Positions 1 through 6,416 are shown, counted from the stretch's first letter. The stretch: 9,593 bases of DNA from PALSA-1196 sp036833805 (GCA_036833805.1 DAITPA010000062.1:1-9593); one strand, 5' to 3'. Numbers and translations: made by a program. Notes: a model not told the origin generated them from the sequence alone.

Positions 1-1739
1 TCAGAATCATCAAGTGTTGCGGTCCTGCTCTTGAGCTGAAGCGCCTCGAGGCGCTGAGTGTTGGCCAGTTCTGAGAGCTTGAGGAGCGCGGCGCGTAATT
101 CGTCGCCTGCGGCCAAGGCACTCGTAATGACTTCCTCCTTTAATAGAAGTTTCTCAAGCGACTCGCGTTCCGGCTTATCGGCCCAGCGTTCGATCACTTG
201 AGCCGGGATCTGCGCGGGCGTGCGTTTGAGATCGTCGATGAGTGCGCGCAGTAATTCGATGCCCGGTTCCTGCAGTCGATCAAGGCCGGCTCTTTCTGTT
301 TCGCTGATACGCGCGGCACTGGCAGGAAACTGCAGGAGCCGCACGATGGCCTGGCGCACGAGACTGCCTCGACCGCTGCTGATACGGGCGCGCGGCGCAG
401 CGCTTCTCGTCGGCAGAGGCGCTGATGCCGCGCGCGTGCCTGCCTGGTTCCAGAGTTCCTGCAGGCGCACGGCCGAGAGCTTGATCGTCTGCGCGACCCG
501 CTCCAAAACGAGCTCGCGGTATACGCCGGGCGCAAGCTTCGCAACCAGCGGGCGAGCCGCTTCTGCGAAGCGCGCCCGGCCATCCGCATGTGAAAGATCG
601 ATGTCCGCGCTCACTTCGCGCACGAGGTACTCCGAGAGCGGCACTGCCGCGGCGAGCCGCTTTTCGAAGCCTTCGCGTCCCTCGCTACCCACGAGCGAAT
701 CCGGATCCTGGCCGTCGGGCAGGAACAGAAAACGGACCTCGCGACCCTCGCGCGCCTCGGGCAGAGTGTTCTGCAACGCGCGCCAGGCGGCAGCACGACC
801 CGCGCGGTCGCCGTCAAAAGCGAATACCACCTCGTTGACGAGACGAAAGATTCTCTTCAAGTGCTCGGGCGTCGTCGCCGTGCCAAGCGTTGCGACCGCG
901 TAGGGGATGCCCGCCTGATGCAGGCGCACGACGTCCATGTAGCCTTCAACGACCAGCAGACGCTTCAACACCACGCGGCTTTGGCGCGCTTCGTAAAGTC
1001 CGTAGAGCTCGCGACCTTTGTGGAAGAGAGTGGTCTCCGGGGAGTTCAGATACTTGGGCTCCCCTTGATCAATGATCCGGCCGCCGAACGCGATGGCGCG
1101 CCCGCGCGCATCGCGTATCGGGAACATGATGCGGTCGCGAAAACGGTCGTAGTGCCGTTCGCCGTCGCGGATCTGCCCGCCCTCGCGTTCAATTATGAGA
1201 CCCAGATCGGTGAGTTGCTGCCGCTCGGCTTCATTGGCGCCGAAACGCCGCAACACATCATTCCATGAGTCGCGCGCATAGCCGAGTGCGAATTGCGTGA
1301 GGGTCGCGGCCTCAAGGCCGCGTGCGGCGAGGTATTGGCGCGCACGCGCGTCGCGCGCGAGTGTCTCCGAGTAAAAGCTCACAACACGGCCCATGAATTT
1401 GTACAGATCATCGTCCGCGCGCCGCGCCGGCGTGGGACCTGCTTCGTGCGGCACTTCAAGTCCCAAACGTTCGGCGAGCTCCTCGATGGCTTCCGGGAAC
1501 GACAGCTTGTCGTAGGCCATCAGAAATCCGAGCGCCGTGCCGTGCGCAGCGCAACCGAAACAGTGATAGAACTGTTTGTCGGGGCTTACCCAGAAGGACG
1601 GCGTCTTCTCATCGTGGAACGGGCAGCACGCCTTGTACTCGCGCCCGGCCTTCTTCAGTTGCACGCGCAGGCCGACGATCTCCACGATATCGGCACGGGC
1701 GATGAGTTCGTCGATGAAGCCTTGCGGAATGCGGCTCAT
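1..1739 (-). CDS. dnaG: DNA primase DnaG, C-terminal end cut off by the window edge
   Basis: DnaG makes the short RNA primers that start Okazaki fragments, working with the DnaB helicase at the fork. Seen: 579 codons are open with no stop before the left edge; E. coli DnaG has 581 residues, so only the last few are probably missing. The N-terminal zinc domain has the CHC2 ligands C39, H42, C60 and C63. The RNA-polymerase-like core has the RFRDRIMFPIRD and FGGR stretches. The TOPRIM fold carries E265 and D269 (VVEGYMD) and D309/D311 (FDGDRAG), exactly the E. coli numbering. An Ala/Ser/Pro/Arg-rich linker at about residues 430-455 precedes the helicase-binding domain. The ATG at 1737-1739 gives the expected MSRIPQGFID start. 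It lies 24 bp after the yqeY-type gene in the same direction, so the two are probably cotranscribed. The upstream bases contain no good Shine-Dalgarno. Identity is certain. Confidence 0.98.
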   Translation of the reverse strand, partial: MSRIPQGFIDELIARADIVEIVGLRVQLKKAGREYKACCPFHDEKTPSFWVSPDKQFYHCFGCAAHGTALGFLMAYDKLSFPEAIEELAERLGLEVPHEAGPTPARRADDDLYKFMGRVVSFYSETLARDARARQYLAARGLEAATLTQFALGYARDSWNDVLRRFGANEAERQQLTDLGLIIEREGGQIRDGERHYDRFRDRIMFPIRDARGRAIAFGGRIIDQGEPKYLNSPETTLFHKGRELYGLYEARQSRVVLKRLLVVEGYMDVVRLHQAGIPYAVATLGTATTPEHLKRIFRLVNEVVFAFDGDRAGRAAAWRALQNTLPEAREGREVRFLFLPDGQDPDSLVGSEGREGFEKRLAAAVPLSEYLVREVSADIDLSHADGRARFAEAARPLVAKLAPGVYRELVLERVAQTIKLSAVRLQELWNQAGTRAASAPLPTRSAAPRARISSGRGSLVRQAIVRLLQFPASAARISETERAGLDRLQEPGIELLRALIDDLKRTPAQIPAQVIERWADKPERESLEKLLLKEEVITSALAAGDELRAALLKLSELANTQRLEALQLKSRTATLDDS

Positions 1740-1763
1740 GAGGACCGCCAAAAAACGTCGGTC

Positions 1764-2207
1764 TTAGGCCAGCTTCTGTTTGATCCGGGCGCTGACAGCG
1801 CCCATGTCGGCGCGTCCTGCGAGCTCGCTCTTGAGCACTCCCATGACCTTGCCCATATCTTTGATCGAGGCCGCGCCGGTGCTCGCGATAGCGGCACTGA
1901 TGAGCGTCTCGATCTCGGCGGAAGACAGCTGCGCGGGAAGATAGCCTTGCAGGAGCGCAATCTCGGCGGCTTCCTTGGCGACGAGATCGGCGCGTCCGCC
2001 CGCTTCAAAGCTCGCAATCGACTCCTTCCTCTGCTTCACCATCTTGTCGATGACGGCGAGTACTTGAGCATCGTCCAATGTTACGCGCTCGTCGACCTCG
2101 CGCTGCTTGACGGCTGCCAGGATCATGCGCACGGTGCCGAGACGCTCCTTTTGAGCGCCGCGCATCGCGGTCTTCATGTCCTCGGTGATACGCTCCTTCA
2201 GCGACAT
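1764..2207 (-). CDS. yqeY: GatB/YqeY-domain protein
   Basis: This 147-residue protein is a stand-alone GatB/YqeY-domain protein, resembling the C-terminal helical tail of the GatB subunit of Asp/Glu-tRNA amidotransferase. The usual family length is about 148. Seen: the opening MSLKERITEDMKTAMR, the KQREVDER and KQRKESI stretches, the GYLPAQLS motif near residues 88-95, and the C-terminal KDMGKVMGVLK followed by RADMGAVS, all typical of the family. Known: a tRNA-binding role is suspected from the GatB likeness, but the cellular function is not established. It sits 19 bp after rpsU and 24 bp before dnaG, the same position as in Pseudomonas-type gene order, so it is almost certainly part of the rpsU-dnaG transcript. 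The family call is firm; the function is open. Confidence 0.93.
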   Translation of the reverse strand: MSLKERITEDMKTAMRGAQKERLGTVRMILAAVKQREVDERVTLDDAQVLAVIDKMVKQRKESIASFEAGGRADLVAKEAAEIALLQGYLPAQLSSAEIETLISAAIASTGAASIKDMGKVMGVLKSELAGRADMGAVSARIKQKLA

Positions 2208-2226
2208 GGCCGTCGAGGGGGCACCA

Positions 2227-2436
2227 TTAACGGGCGGGGCGAACGACGTCCCTGGAGATGCGCTTCATGTGGCGCTTGATCGCCGCGGCTTTTTTTCTTT
2301 TCCGTTCTTGCGTGGGCTTTTCGTAGAATTCGCGCCGGCGCAGCTCGGTCAGAATGCCGGCTTTTTCGCAGGCGCGCTTAAAACGGCGCAATGCGGCATC
2401 GAAATATTCATTCTCGCGGATTCGGACGCTAGGCAT
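2227..2436 (-). CDS. rpsU: 30S ribosomal protein S21
   Basis: S21 is a small basic protein of the 30S platform, near the anti-Shine-Dalgarno end of 16S rRNA, needed for efficient initiation on natural mRNAs. Seen: 69 residues (E. coli has 71), with RENEYFDAALRRFKRACEKAG, split here as RENEYFDAALRRF then KRACEKAG, followed by the RRREFYEKPTQERKRKKA block and a Lys/Arg-rich tail, very close to E. coli S21. The ATG at 2434-2436 is the only sensible start. It is the first gene of the minus-strand operon with the YqeY-type gene and dnaG, and is divergent from tsaD. The 36 bases upstream are AT-rich and lack a clear Shine-Dalgarno (only GGA at about -13). A sigma70-like promoter and a hairpin lie upstream. 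Confidence 0.97.
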   Translation of the reverse strand: MPSVRIRENEYFDAALRRFKRACEKAGILTELRRREFYEKPTQERKRKKAAAIKRHMKRISRDVVRPAR

Positions 2437-2451
2437 CGAAATTCTAATCCA

Positions 2452-2507
2452 TTGATTTAATTAAGTTTTCAATGCGGCCTGTGCCGCATTCGGGCGGCGA
2501 TTCTAAT
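2452..2507 (+). promoter_or_regulatory. Weak candidate promoter for tsaD-folB-folK
   Basis: TCTAAT (2502-2507) matches the -10 consensus at 5 of 6 bases. An AT-rich tract (2452-2472, containing the palindrome TTAATTAA at 2457-2464) lies where an UP element would be, at about -40 to -60. The -35 position (about 2479-2484, CTGTGC) is poor. If real, the -10 overlaps the opposing rpsU -10 (2500-2505), so the two promoters would compete, and the tsaD leader would be about 44 nt. No better candidate is visible between 2508 and the tsaD start. Confidence 0.25.
2471..2490. promoter_or_regulatory. Perfect 8-bp hairpin in the rpsU leader
   Basis: The plus strand reads AATGCGGC, CTGT, GCCGCATT: a perfect inverted repeat with 8-bp arms and a 4-base loop. 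On the minus strand it lies just downstream of the predicted rpsU transcription start, so it would fold in the first 25 or so bases of the leader, followed by an AU-rich single-stranded stretch up to the ATG. No T-run follows it on the minus strand (TTGAAAACTTAATT), so it is not a typical intrinsic terminator. Possible roles are RNA stability, an attenuation signal, or a dyad-symmetric protein site in DNA. Confidence 0.55.
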
Positions 2508-2519
2508 GAGGCCTGTGGC
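2471..2519. repeat. Direct repeat pair flanking the rpsU promoter -10
   Basis: AATGCGGCCTGTGCC (2471-2485) and AATGAGGCCTGTGGC (2505-2519) agree at 13 of 15 positions and start 34 bp apart, about three helical turns. The right copy fills most of the spacer between the predicted -35 and -10 of rpsU; the left copy is half of the leader hairpin. The geometry would suit two operator half-sites bound on one face of the DNA, but no known regulator is recognised and chance duplication cannot be excluded. Confidence 0.45.
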
Positions 2520-2528
2520 AAAAGGCAA
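2500..2528 (-). promoter_or_regulatory. Predicted sigma70-type promoter of rpsU-yqeY-dnaG
   Basis: Reading the minus strand, TTGCCT (2528-2523, 4 of 6 matches to the -35 consensus) is followed after exactly 17 bp by TAGAAT (2505-2500, 5 of 6 to the -10 consensus). The start would fall near 2492-2494, giving a leader of about 57 nt before the rpsU ATG. It is the best promoter-like element in the only sizeable non-coding gap of the window. The -35 lies in a tandem GGCAAAA pair (2517-2530, plus strand), and one copy of a direct repeat fills most of the spacer. Predicted by eye only. Confidence 0.6.
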
Positions 2529-2557
2529 AAGCGTCTTGCAACGATCGGTTAGCGGCC

Positions 2558-3571
2558 ATGCGCGTTCTCGCCATTGAGTCTTCCTGCGATGAGAGCGCGG
2601 TCGCGGTCTACGATGACACGCGCGGCCTTCTTTCCCATGAGCTTTTCAGCCAGGTGGAGCTGCACAGGATCTTTGGCGGCGTGGTTCCGGAGCTGGCATC
2701 GCGCGACCACGTGCGCCGCCTGCTGCCGCTCGTGAAGAGCGCCTTAGCTCGCGCCGCGACCGTCCCTATGGAGCTTTCGGGCGTGGTGTATACCTCGGGG
2801 CCGGGCTTGATCGGCGCACTGCTGACCGGAGCTGCACTCGGGCGCAGTCTTGCGTATGCGTGGCAGATTCCGGCATTGGGAGTGCATCACTTGGAGGCGC
2901 ATTTGCTCGCGCCGCTGCTCGAGAGCGAACCGCCGCATTTTCCGCACGTGGCGCTGCTCGTCTCGGGCGGCCACACGATGCTCATTGAAGTGCATTCTGT
3001 CGGCCGTTACAGCATTCTCGGACAGACGCGCGACGATGCGGCGGGCGAAGCGTTCGATAAGACCGCGAAGCTCCTGGGACTGCCTTATCCCGGGGGTCCG
3101 GAGCTTGCGCAGCTCGCGGAGCAGGGGCGCGCTGGAGTTTTTGCATTTCCGCGTCCGATGCTAGATCGGCCCGGACTGGAGTTCAGTTTCTCAGGTCTTA
3201 AGACCGCGGTCCTGCATGCGGTGCGCAATCGGGAGTTGACCGCTGCCGTGAAAGCCGACATCGCCTACGCCGTGCAGGAAGCCATCGTTGAAACTCTTGT
3301 GGCTAAGGCGTTGCGCGCACTCGAAGTGACCGGGCTTGATACGCTCGTCGTGTCCGGCGGCGTCGGCGCCAACAAAAGCCTGCGCGCGCGCATGAGCGCC
3401 GCTGTCGCTGTTCGTGGCGGCAGCGTTTTTTATCCGCGCTTTGAATTTTGTACGGATAATGCGGCGATGATTGCGGTGGCGGGGTTGAAGCGTCTCGCGG
3501 CCGGACAGCACGCGGAGCTTGCCATTGAAGCGCGCGCGCAATGGCCGCTCGATGCACTCATGCCGCTATGA
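2558..3571 (+). CDS. tsaD: tRNA N6-adenosine threonylcarbamoyltransferase TsaD (Gcp/YgjD)
   Basis: TsaD transfers the threonylcarbamoyl group from TC-AMP to A37 of tRNAs that read ANN codons (t6A), working in the cytoplasm with TsaB and TsaE; TC-AMP comes from TsaC. None of the partners is in this window. Seen: 337 residues, the same size as the E. coli enzyme, with an ASKHA-type fold: IESSCDES (6-13), metal ligands H111 and H115 in HLEAH, VSGGH (135-139), GEAFDK (163-168), FSGLKTA (211-217), SGGVGAN (266-272) and CTDNA (298-302) with D300, the third metal ligand. The ATG at 2558 gives the canonical MRVLAIESS start, so no longer form is needed. Divergent from rpsU, as in many Gammaproteobacteria; its stop overlaps the folB start by 4 bp (ATGA), which suggests translational coupling. 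Confidence 0.98.
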   Translation: MRVLAIESSCDESAVAVYDDTRGLLSHELFSQVELHRIFGGVVPELASRDHVRRLLPLVKSALARAATVPMELSGVVYTSGPGLIGALLTGAALGRSLAYAWQIPALGVHHLEAHLLAPLLESEPPHFPHVALLVSGGHTMLIEVHSVGRYSILGQTRDDAAGEAFDKTAKLLGLPYPGGPELAQLAEQGRAGVFAFPRPMLDRPGLEFSFSGLKTAVLHAVRNRELTAAVKADIAYAVQEAIVETLVAKALRALEVTGLDTLVVSGGVGANKSLRARMSAAVAVRGGSVFYPRFEFCTDNAAMIAVAGLKRLAAGQHAELAIEARAQWPLDALMPL

Positions 3572-3975
3572 ACGAACTCCTTGCTCCTGATCGGATCTTT
3601 CTGCGTGGTCTAGCAGTCGATTGCATCATTGGCTTTATCGACTGGGAGCGCCGCGTCAAGCAGACGGTCGTTATCGATTTGGAAATGACCGTTGATTGCC
3701 GGCGCGCTGCGATTCGCGATGAGGTCGCTGATACGTTGAACTACAAGACAGTTGCTAAACGGCTGATCAGCTTCGTTGCCGAATCCAGCTTCAACTTAGT
3801 CGAGACGCTGGTCGAGCGGATTGCCGGTGTTGTGCTCGATGAGTTTGGCGTCGCATGGGTGCGGGTGACCGTGAGCAAGCCCGGTGCCATCCGTGGCTCG
3901 CGTGATGTCGGGGTCACGATCGAGCGCACGCAGGCTGATCTTGCGACGGTGCGCAACGCCGCCCCGTTGGCGTAA
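3568..3975 (+). CDS. folB: Dihydroneopterin aldolase FolB
   Basis: FolB splits 7,8-dihydroneopterin into 6-hydroxymethyl-7,8-dihydropterin and glycolaldehyde, the step before FolK in folate synthesis; some enzymes also epimerise to dihydromonapterin. Seen: 135 residues with the family landmarks: IIGFIDWERR with E27, LNYKTV with Y59, the LVETLVERIA stretch with E79, and VSKPGAIRGSRDVGV with K104. It resembles E. coli FolB, ending IERTQADL about 14 residues before the C-terminus. I chose the ATG at 3568 because it overlaps the tsaD stop as ATGA and puts the family start MNELLAPDRIFLRGL first. The in-frame ATG at 3541 would only add nine residues inside tsaD. Eight bases separate it from folK. 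A FolX-type activity cannot be excluded from sequence, but the folK neighbour favours FolB. Confidence 0.94.
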   Translation: MNELLAPDRIFLRGLAVDCIIGFIDWERRVKQTVVIDLEMTVDCRRAAIRDEVADTLNYKTVAKRLISFVAESSFNLVETLVERIAGVVLDEFGVAWVRVTVSKPGAIRGSRDVGVTIERTQADLATVRNAAPLA

Positions 3976-3983
3976 AAGCCCTT

Positions 3984-4517
3984 ATGGCGCAGGTCTTCGT
4001 CGCCGCCGGCAGCAATGTCGCGCCCTGTGAGCACATGTGGCTTGCTACCCAGGAGCTGCAACGCGCTTTCCCGGATATCCGCTTCTCGCCGTGGTATCAG
4101 AATCAGGCGGCGGGCTTCGAAGGATCCGATTTCATCAATCTCGTCGCGGCCTTCACGACCGAGCTCGCGGTGGATGAATTGCTGTCCGCTCTGCGCCGCA
4201 TCGAGGCCTTGTGCGGCCGTCCGCAGGCAGCGCCGCGCTGGGCGCCGCGCAGCATGGATCTGGATGTGCTGCTCTACGGGGATCTTGTCTGCCAGCGGCC
4301 CGGCCTGACGCTGCCGCGGCCGGATCTGCTGCTGCGCGCGTACATGCTGGGGCCGCTCGCCGATCTTGCACCGGATCTGGTCCATCCGACTGCGGGGGCG
4401 ACGGTCGGGGAGCTCTGGCGGCGCTTCGATCAAGCGTCTCATCCGCTTAAGCGCGTCATGAGCGAACCTACCAGCCGACGCTGCGACCCCCGTCCACCGC
4501 AAGAATCTGGCCAGTGA
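3984..4517 (+). CDS. folK: 6-hydroxymethyl-7,8-dihydropterin pyrophosphokinase FolK (HPPK)
   Basis: FolK moves pyrophosphate from ATP onto the FolB product, making the substrate that dihydropteroate synthase joins to p-aminobenzoate. Seen: 177 residues opening MAQVFVAAGSN (Gly-Ser-Asn phosphate loop), the FINLVAAF strand, and the HPPK signature RWAPRSMDLDVLLYGD with Mg-binding D92 and D94. RPDLLLRAYMLGPLADLAP then follows the usual HPxxxxRxFxLxPL-type segment, with R in place of H. E. coli FolK has about 159 residues; the extra C-terminal tail (from about residue 155, Arg/Pro-rich) is largely coded by the region that also encodes the end of the convergent SDR gene, with a 50-bp overlap (4468-4517). 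Follows folB by 8 bp, probably the last gene of the tsaD-folB-folK run. Confidence 0.95.
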   Translation: MAQVFVAAGSNVAPCEHMWLATQELQRAFPDIRFSPWYQNQAAGFEGSDFINLVAAFTTELAVDELLSALRRIEALCGRPQAAPRWAPRSMDLDVLLYGDLVCQRPGLTLPRPDLLLRAYMLGPLADLAPDLVHPTAGATVGELWRRFDQASHPLKRVMSEPTSRRCDPRPPQESGQ

Positions 4518-5226
4518 TGTATGGTGCTTCGGTCGCGAAGAACAGCGCCGTGCGCGCGACGTCCTGCGGGGAGCCCTGGCGCTGCAGAAGCGTCTGGGAA
4601 ATGATCTTTTCCTGCATCGCGGGGTCGGGCGGATCTTCGGGCCACATGACGGGGCCCGGTGCGATGCCGTTGACGCGCACCTGCGGCGCAAGCTCGCGCG
4701 CGAGCGAATGAGTCAGCATGGCGAGCGCCGCCTTGGCGGTGCAGTAGACCGGGAATCGTTTCAAAGGCCGAGCGCCGTGAATATCGACCAGATTGAGAAT
4801 AAGGCCAGACGTTTTTCGCAGCGCGGGGGCGGCCGCTTGCGACAGGAAGAGCGGCGCCTTCACGTTGGTGCCGATGAGATCGTCCCATTGCTCTGCCGTG
4901 ATCTCGCCGATGGGGGTCGGATAGAACGACGAGGCGTTGTTCACGAGGACATCAAGACGGCCAAACGCCCGGAGTGCGGCATCGACGAGCGGCGCGAGCT
5001 CGTCCATGTTGAGGAGGTTCGCCTTAAGCGTGGTGGCCGAGCCACTGCGCGCTGTCTCAAGCTCGAGCGCAAGACTCGCAGCCGCCTGCCCGGAGTTCCT
5101 GTAGTGCAAGACCACATTGGCGCCCGCCGCGTGCATCGTGCGGGCGATGGTGGCGCCAACGCGGCGGGCGGCGCCCGTAATGAGCACCACCTTGCCATCA
5201 AGGGGTGTTGGCGTGTGGGTCGGCAT
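4468..5226 (-). CDS. Pteridine reductase-type short-chain dehydrogenase/reductase
   Basis: This 252-residue SDR most likely reduces dihydropterins with NADPH, as pteridine reductase PTR1 or dihydromonapterin reductase FolM do. Seen, numbered from the ATG at 5226: Rossmann motif TGAARRVG (TG-x3-R-x-G, the PTR1 form) at 17-24, NNAS at 96-99, N121, and the catalytic pair Y161/K165 in YCTAK. Asp148 takes the place of the usual SDR catalytic Ser and sits 13 residues before the Tyr, the same spacing as D181/Y194/K198 of Leishmania PTR1. The tail GQILAVDGGRSVGW is typical. An in-frame TTG at 5235 could add three residues; the ATG is preferred. It converges on folK (50-bp overlap) and its start is only 11 bp from the divergent methyltransferase. 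The folate neighbours support a pterin substrate. A general SDR role is the main alternative. Confidence 0.88.
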   Translation of the reverse strand: MPTHTPTPLDGKVVLITGAARRVGATIARTMHAAGANVVLHYRNSGQAAASLALELETARSGSATTLKANLLNMDELAPLVDAALRAFGRLDVLVNNASSFYPTPIGEITAEQWDDLIGTNVKAPLFLSQAAAPALRKTSGLILNLVDIHGARPLKRFPVYCTAKAALAMLTHSLARELAPQVRVNGIAPGPVMWPEDPPDPAMQEKIISQTLLQRQGSPQDVARTALFFATEAPYITGQILAVDGGRSVGW

Positions 5227-5237
5227 GGGCTGCAATT

Positions 5238-6416
5238 ATGACCGCATCCGTCGAGCGCTCAATGCTTGCCAGTCTTTCGAAGGCTGAACGGCAGCACTCC
5301 GCCGCGCTCGCCAAGGTGATCCGCACGCGTATCGCCGATGCCGGCGGCTGGCTGCCCTTCGATACGTTTATGGAGCTTGCGCTCTATACGCCGGGGCTCG
5401 GGTATTACAGCGCAGGCGCTGTGAAGTTGGGTGTAGGCGGTGATTTCGCGACCGCGCCCGAGATGTCGCAGCTTTATGGCCAATGTCTTGCCCGCCAGTG
5501 CCACGAGGTGCTCGCGGCGACCGGCGGCGGGATACTGGAGCTTGGCGCGGGGACCGGAGCGATGGCCGTGACCGTGCTCGAGACACTGGCTGAGTTGGGA
5601 ACGCTGCCGGAGCACTACTCGATTCTCGAGGTCAGCGCCGATCTTGCCGCGCGGCAGCGCGCGCGGCTTGATGCGCTGCCCGAGAAGCTGCGCCAGCGCG
5701 TCATTTGGATCGAGCGGCTGCCAGCAGAGCCGCTGCGCGGCGTAGTGCTCGCGAACGAGGTGCTCGATGCGCTGCCGTGCGCGCGTTTCGTCGTACACGA
5801 AACCCGCGTGCGCGCGCTCGGCGTGGCGCTCGACGCGGATGGTGCCTTCATCGAGCGTGAAGGCTTTGCCGATGACGCGCTCGTGCGTGATGCCGAGCCT
5901 CTGGTGCGCGAACTTGTACTGGCCCAGGGCTATCGATCTGAAGTCTGCTCGCGCATCGAACCGTGGATTGCAGGCGTCGGCGAGTGTCTGGAAAGAGGCG
6001 TGATTTTATTGTTCGACTACGGGCTGCCGCGCACGCATTACTATCACCCGCAACGCATCGATGGCACGCTGCGCTGCCACTTCAAGCAGCGCGCGCACAA
6101 TGATCCTTTCATTTTGGTTGGCGTGCAGGACATCTCCGTATGGGTCGACTTCACGCGGGTTGCTGAGGCTGCTGACGCGGCGGGACTGGGTGTGTGCGGC
6201 TTTACGACGCAGGCGGCGTTTCTTCTTGGCTGCGGAATGGATGAGCTTCTGGGAACCGATGCGGATGAGATTACGCGCGCGCGTCGAACTGGCGAGGCGG
6301 TGCGACTCATTCTACCGGGCGAGATGGGCGAGGCCTTCAAGGTCATGGCGCTGTGCCGCGACTTTGATCAAGCCCTGCGCGGCTTCGCGCTGCAGGATCT
6401 GCGGGCCTCGCTTTAA
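5238..6416 (+). CDS. MidA/NDUFAF7-family SAM-dependent methyltransferase (DUF185)
   Basis: A 392-residue member of the family that includes NDUFAF7/MidA, the mitochondrial arginine methyltransferase needed for complex I assembly; the bacterial role is not settled. Seen: the N-terminal family block LALYTPGLGYYSAG (47-60) and GGDFATAPEMSQLYG (67-81), the SAM-binding motif ILELGAGTG (99-107), SILEVSADL (128-136), LANEVLDALP (171-180), LLFDYG (257-262), and the GTLRCHFKQRAHNDP stretch (276-290) followed by VGVQDISVWVDFT. I chose the ATG at 5238; a GTG at 5205 lies inside the SDR gene, and an ATG at 5262 is possible. With only 11 bp to the divergent SDR start, its promoter must lie inside that gene or be absent. 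Its stop shares TTAA with the cca stop. Confidence 0.92.
   Translation: MTASVERSMLASLSKAERQHSAALAKVIRTRIADAGGWLPFDTFMELALYTPGLGYYSAGAVKLGVGGDFATAPEMSQLYGQCLARQCHEVLAATGGGILELGAGTGAMAVTVLETLAELGTLPEHYSILEVSADLAARQRARLDALPEKLRQRVIWIERLPAEPLRGVVLANEVLDALPCARFVVHETRVRALGVALDADGAFIEREGFADDALVRDAEPLVRELVLAQGYRSEVCSRIEPWIAGVGECLERGVILLFDYGLPRTHYYHPQRIDGTLRCHFKQRAHNDPFILVGVQDISVWVDFTRVAEAADAAGLGVCGFTTQAAFLLGCGMDELLGTDADEITRARRTGEAVRLILPGEMGEAFKVMALCRDFDQALRGFALQDLRASL

Noticed and set aside
220..903. A 227-codon open frame on the plus strand
   Set aside because: Antisense to the TOPRIM and C-terminal parts of dnaG; Arg/Ser-rich shadow composition.
1293..2279. A 328-codon open frame on the plus strand
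   Set aside because: It is antisense to dnaG, the yqeY-type gene and rpsU, which have clear family motifs in the other strand; its protein has no recognisable domain. Long shadow frames are expected in GC-rich coding DNA.
2441..2446. A second TAGAAT on the minus strand just before the rpsU ATG
   Set aside because: The only -35-like match (TTGAAA) is 20 bp away and the transcript would begin at about the start codon. The promoter at 2500-2528 is better.
2471..2490. The hairpin as an intrinsic terminator
   Set aside because: There is no T-run after it on either strand, and it lies between divergent gene starts rather than at a gene end.
3541..3567. Earlier ATG for folB at 3541
   Set aside because: It would add nine residues read from inside tsaD; the ATGA overlap at 3568 and the family's N-terminus favour the later start.
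3741..4691. A 316-codon open frame on the minus strand
   Set aside because: It lies antisense to folB and folK and in another frame of the SDR gene. Its product is Arg/Ala/Ser-rich with no motif.
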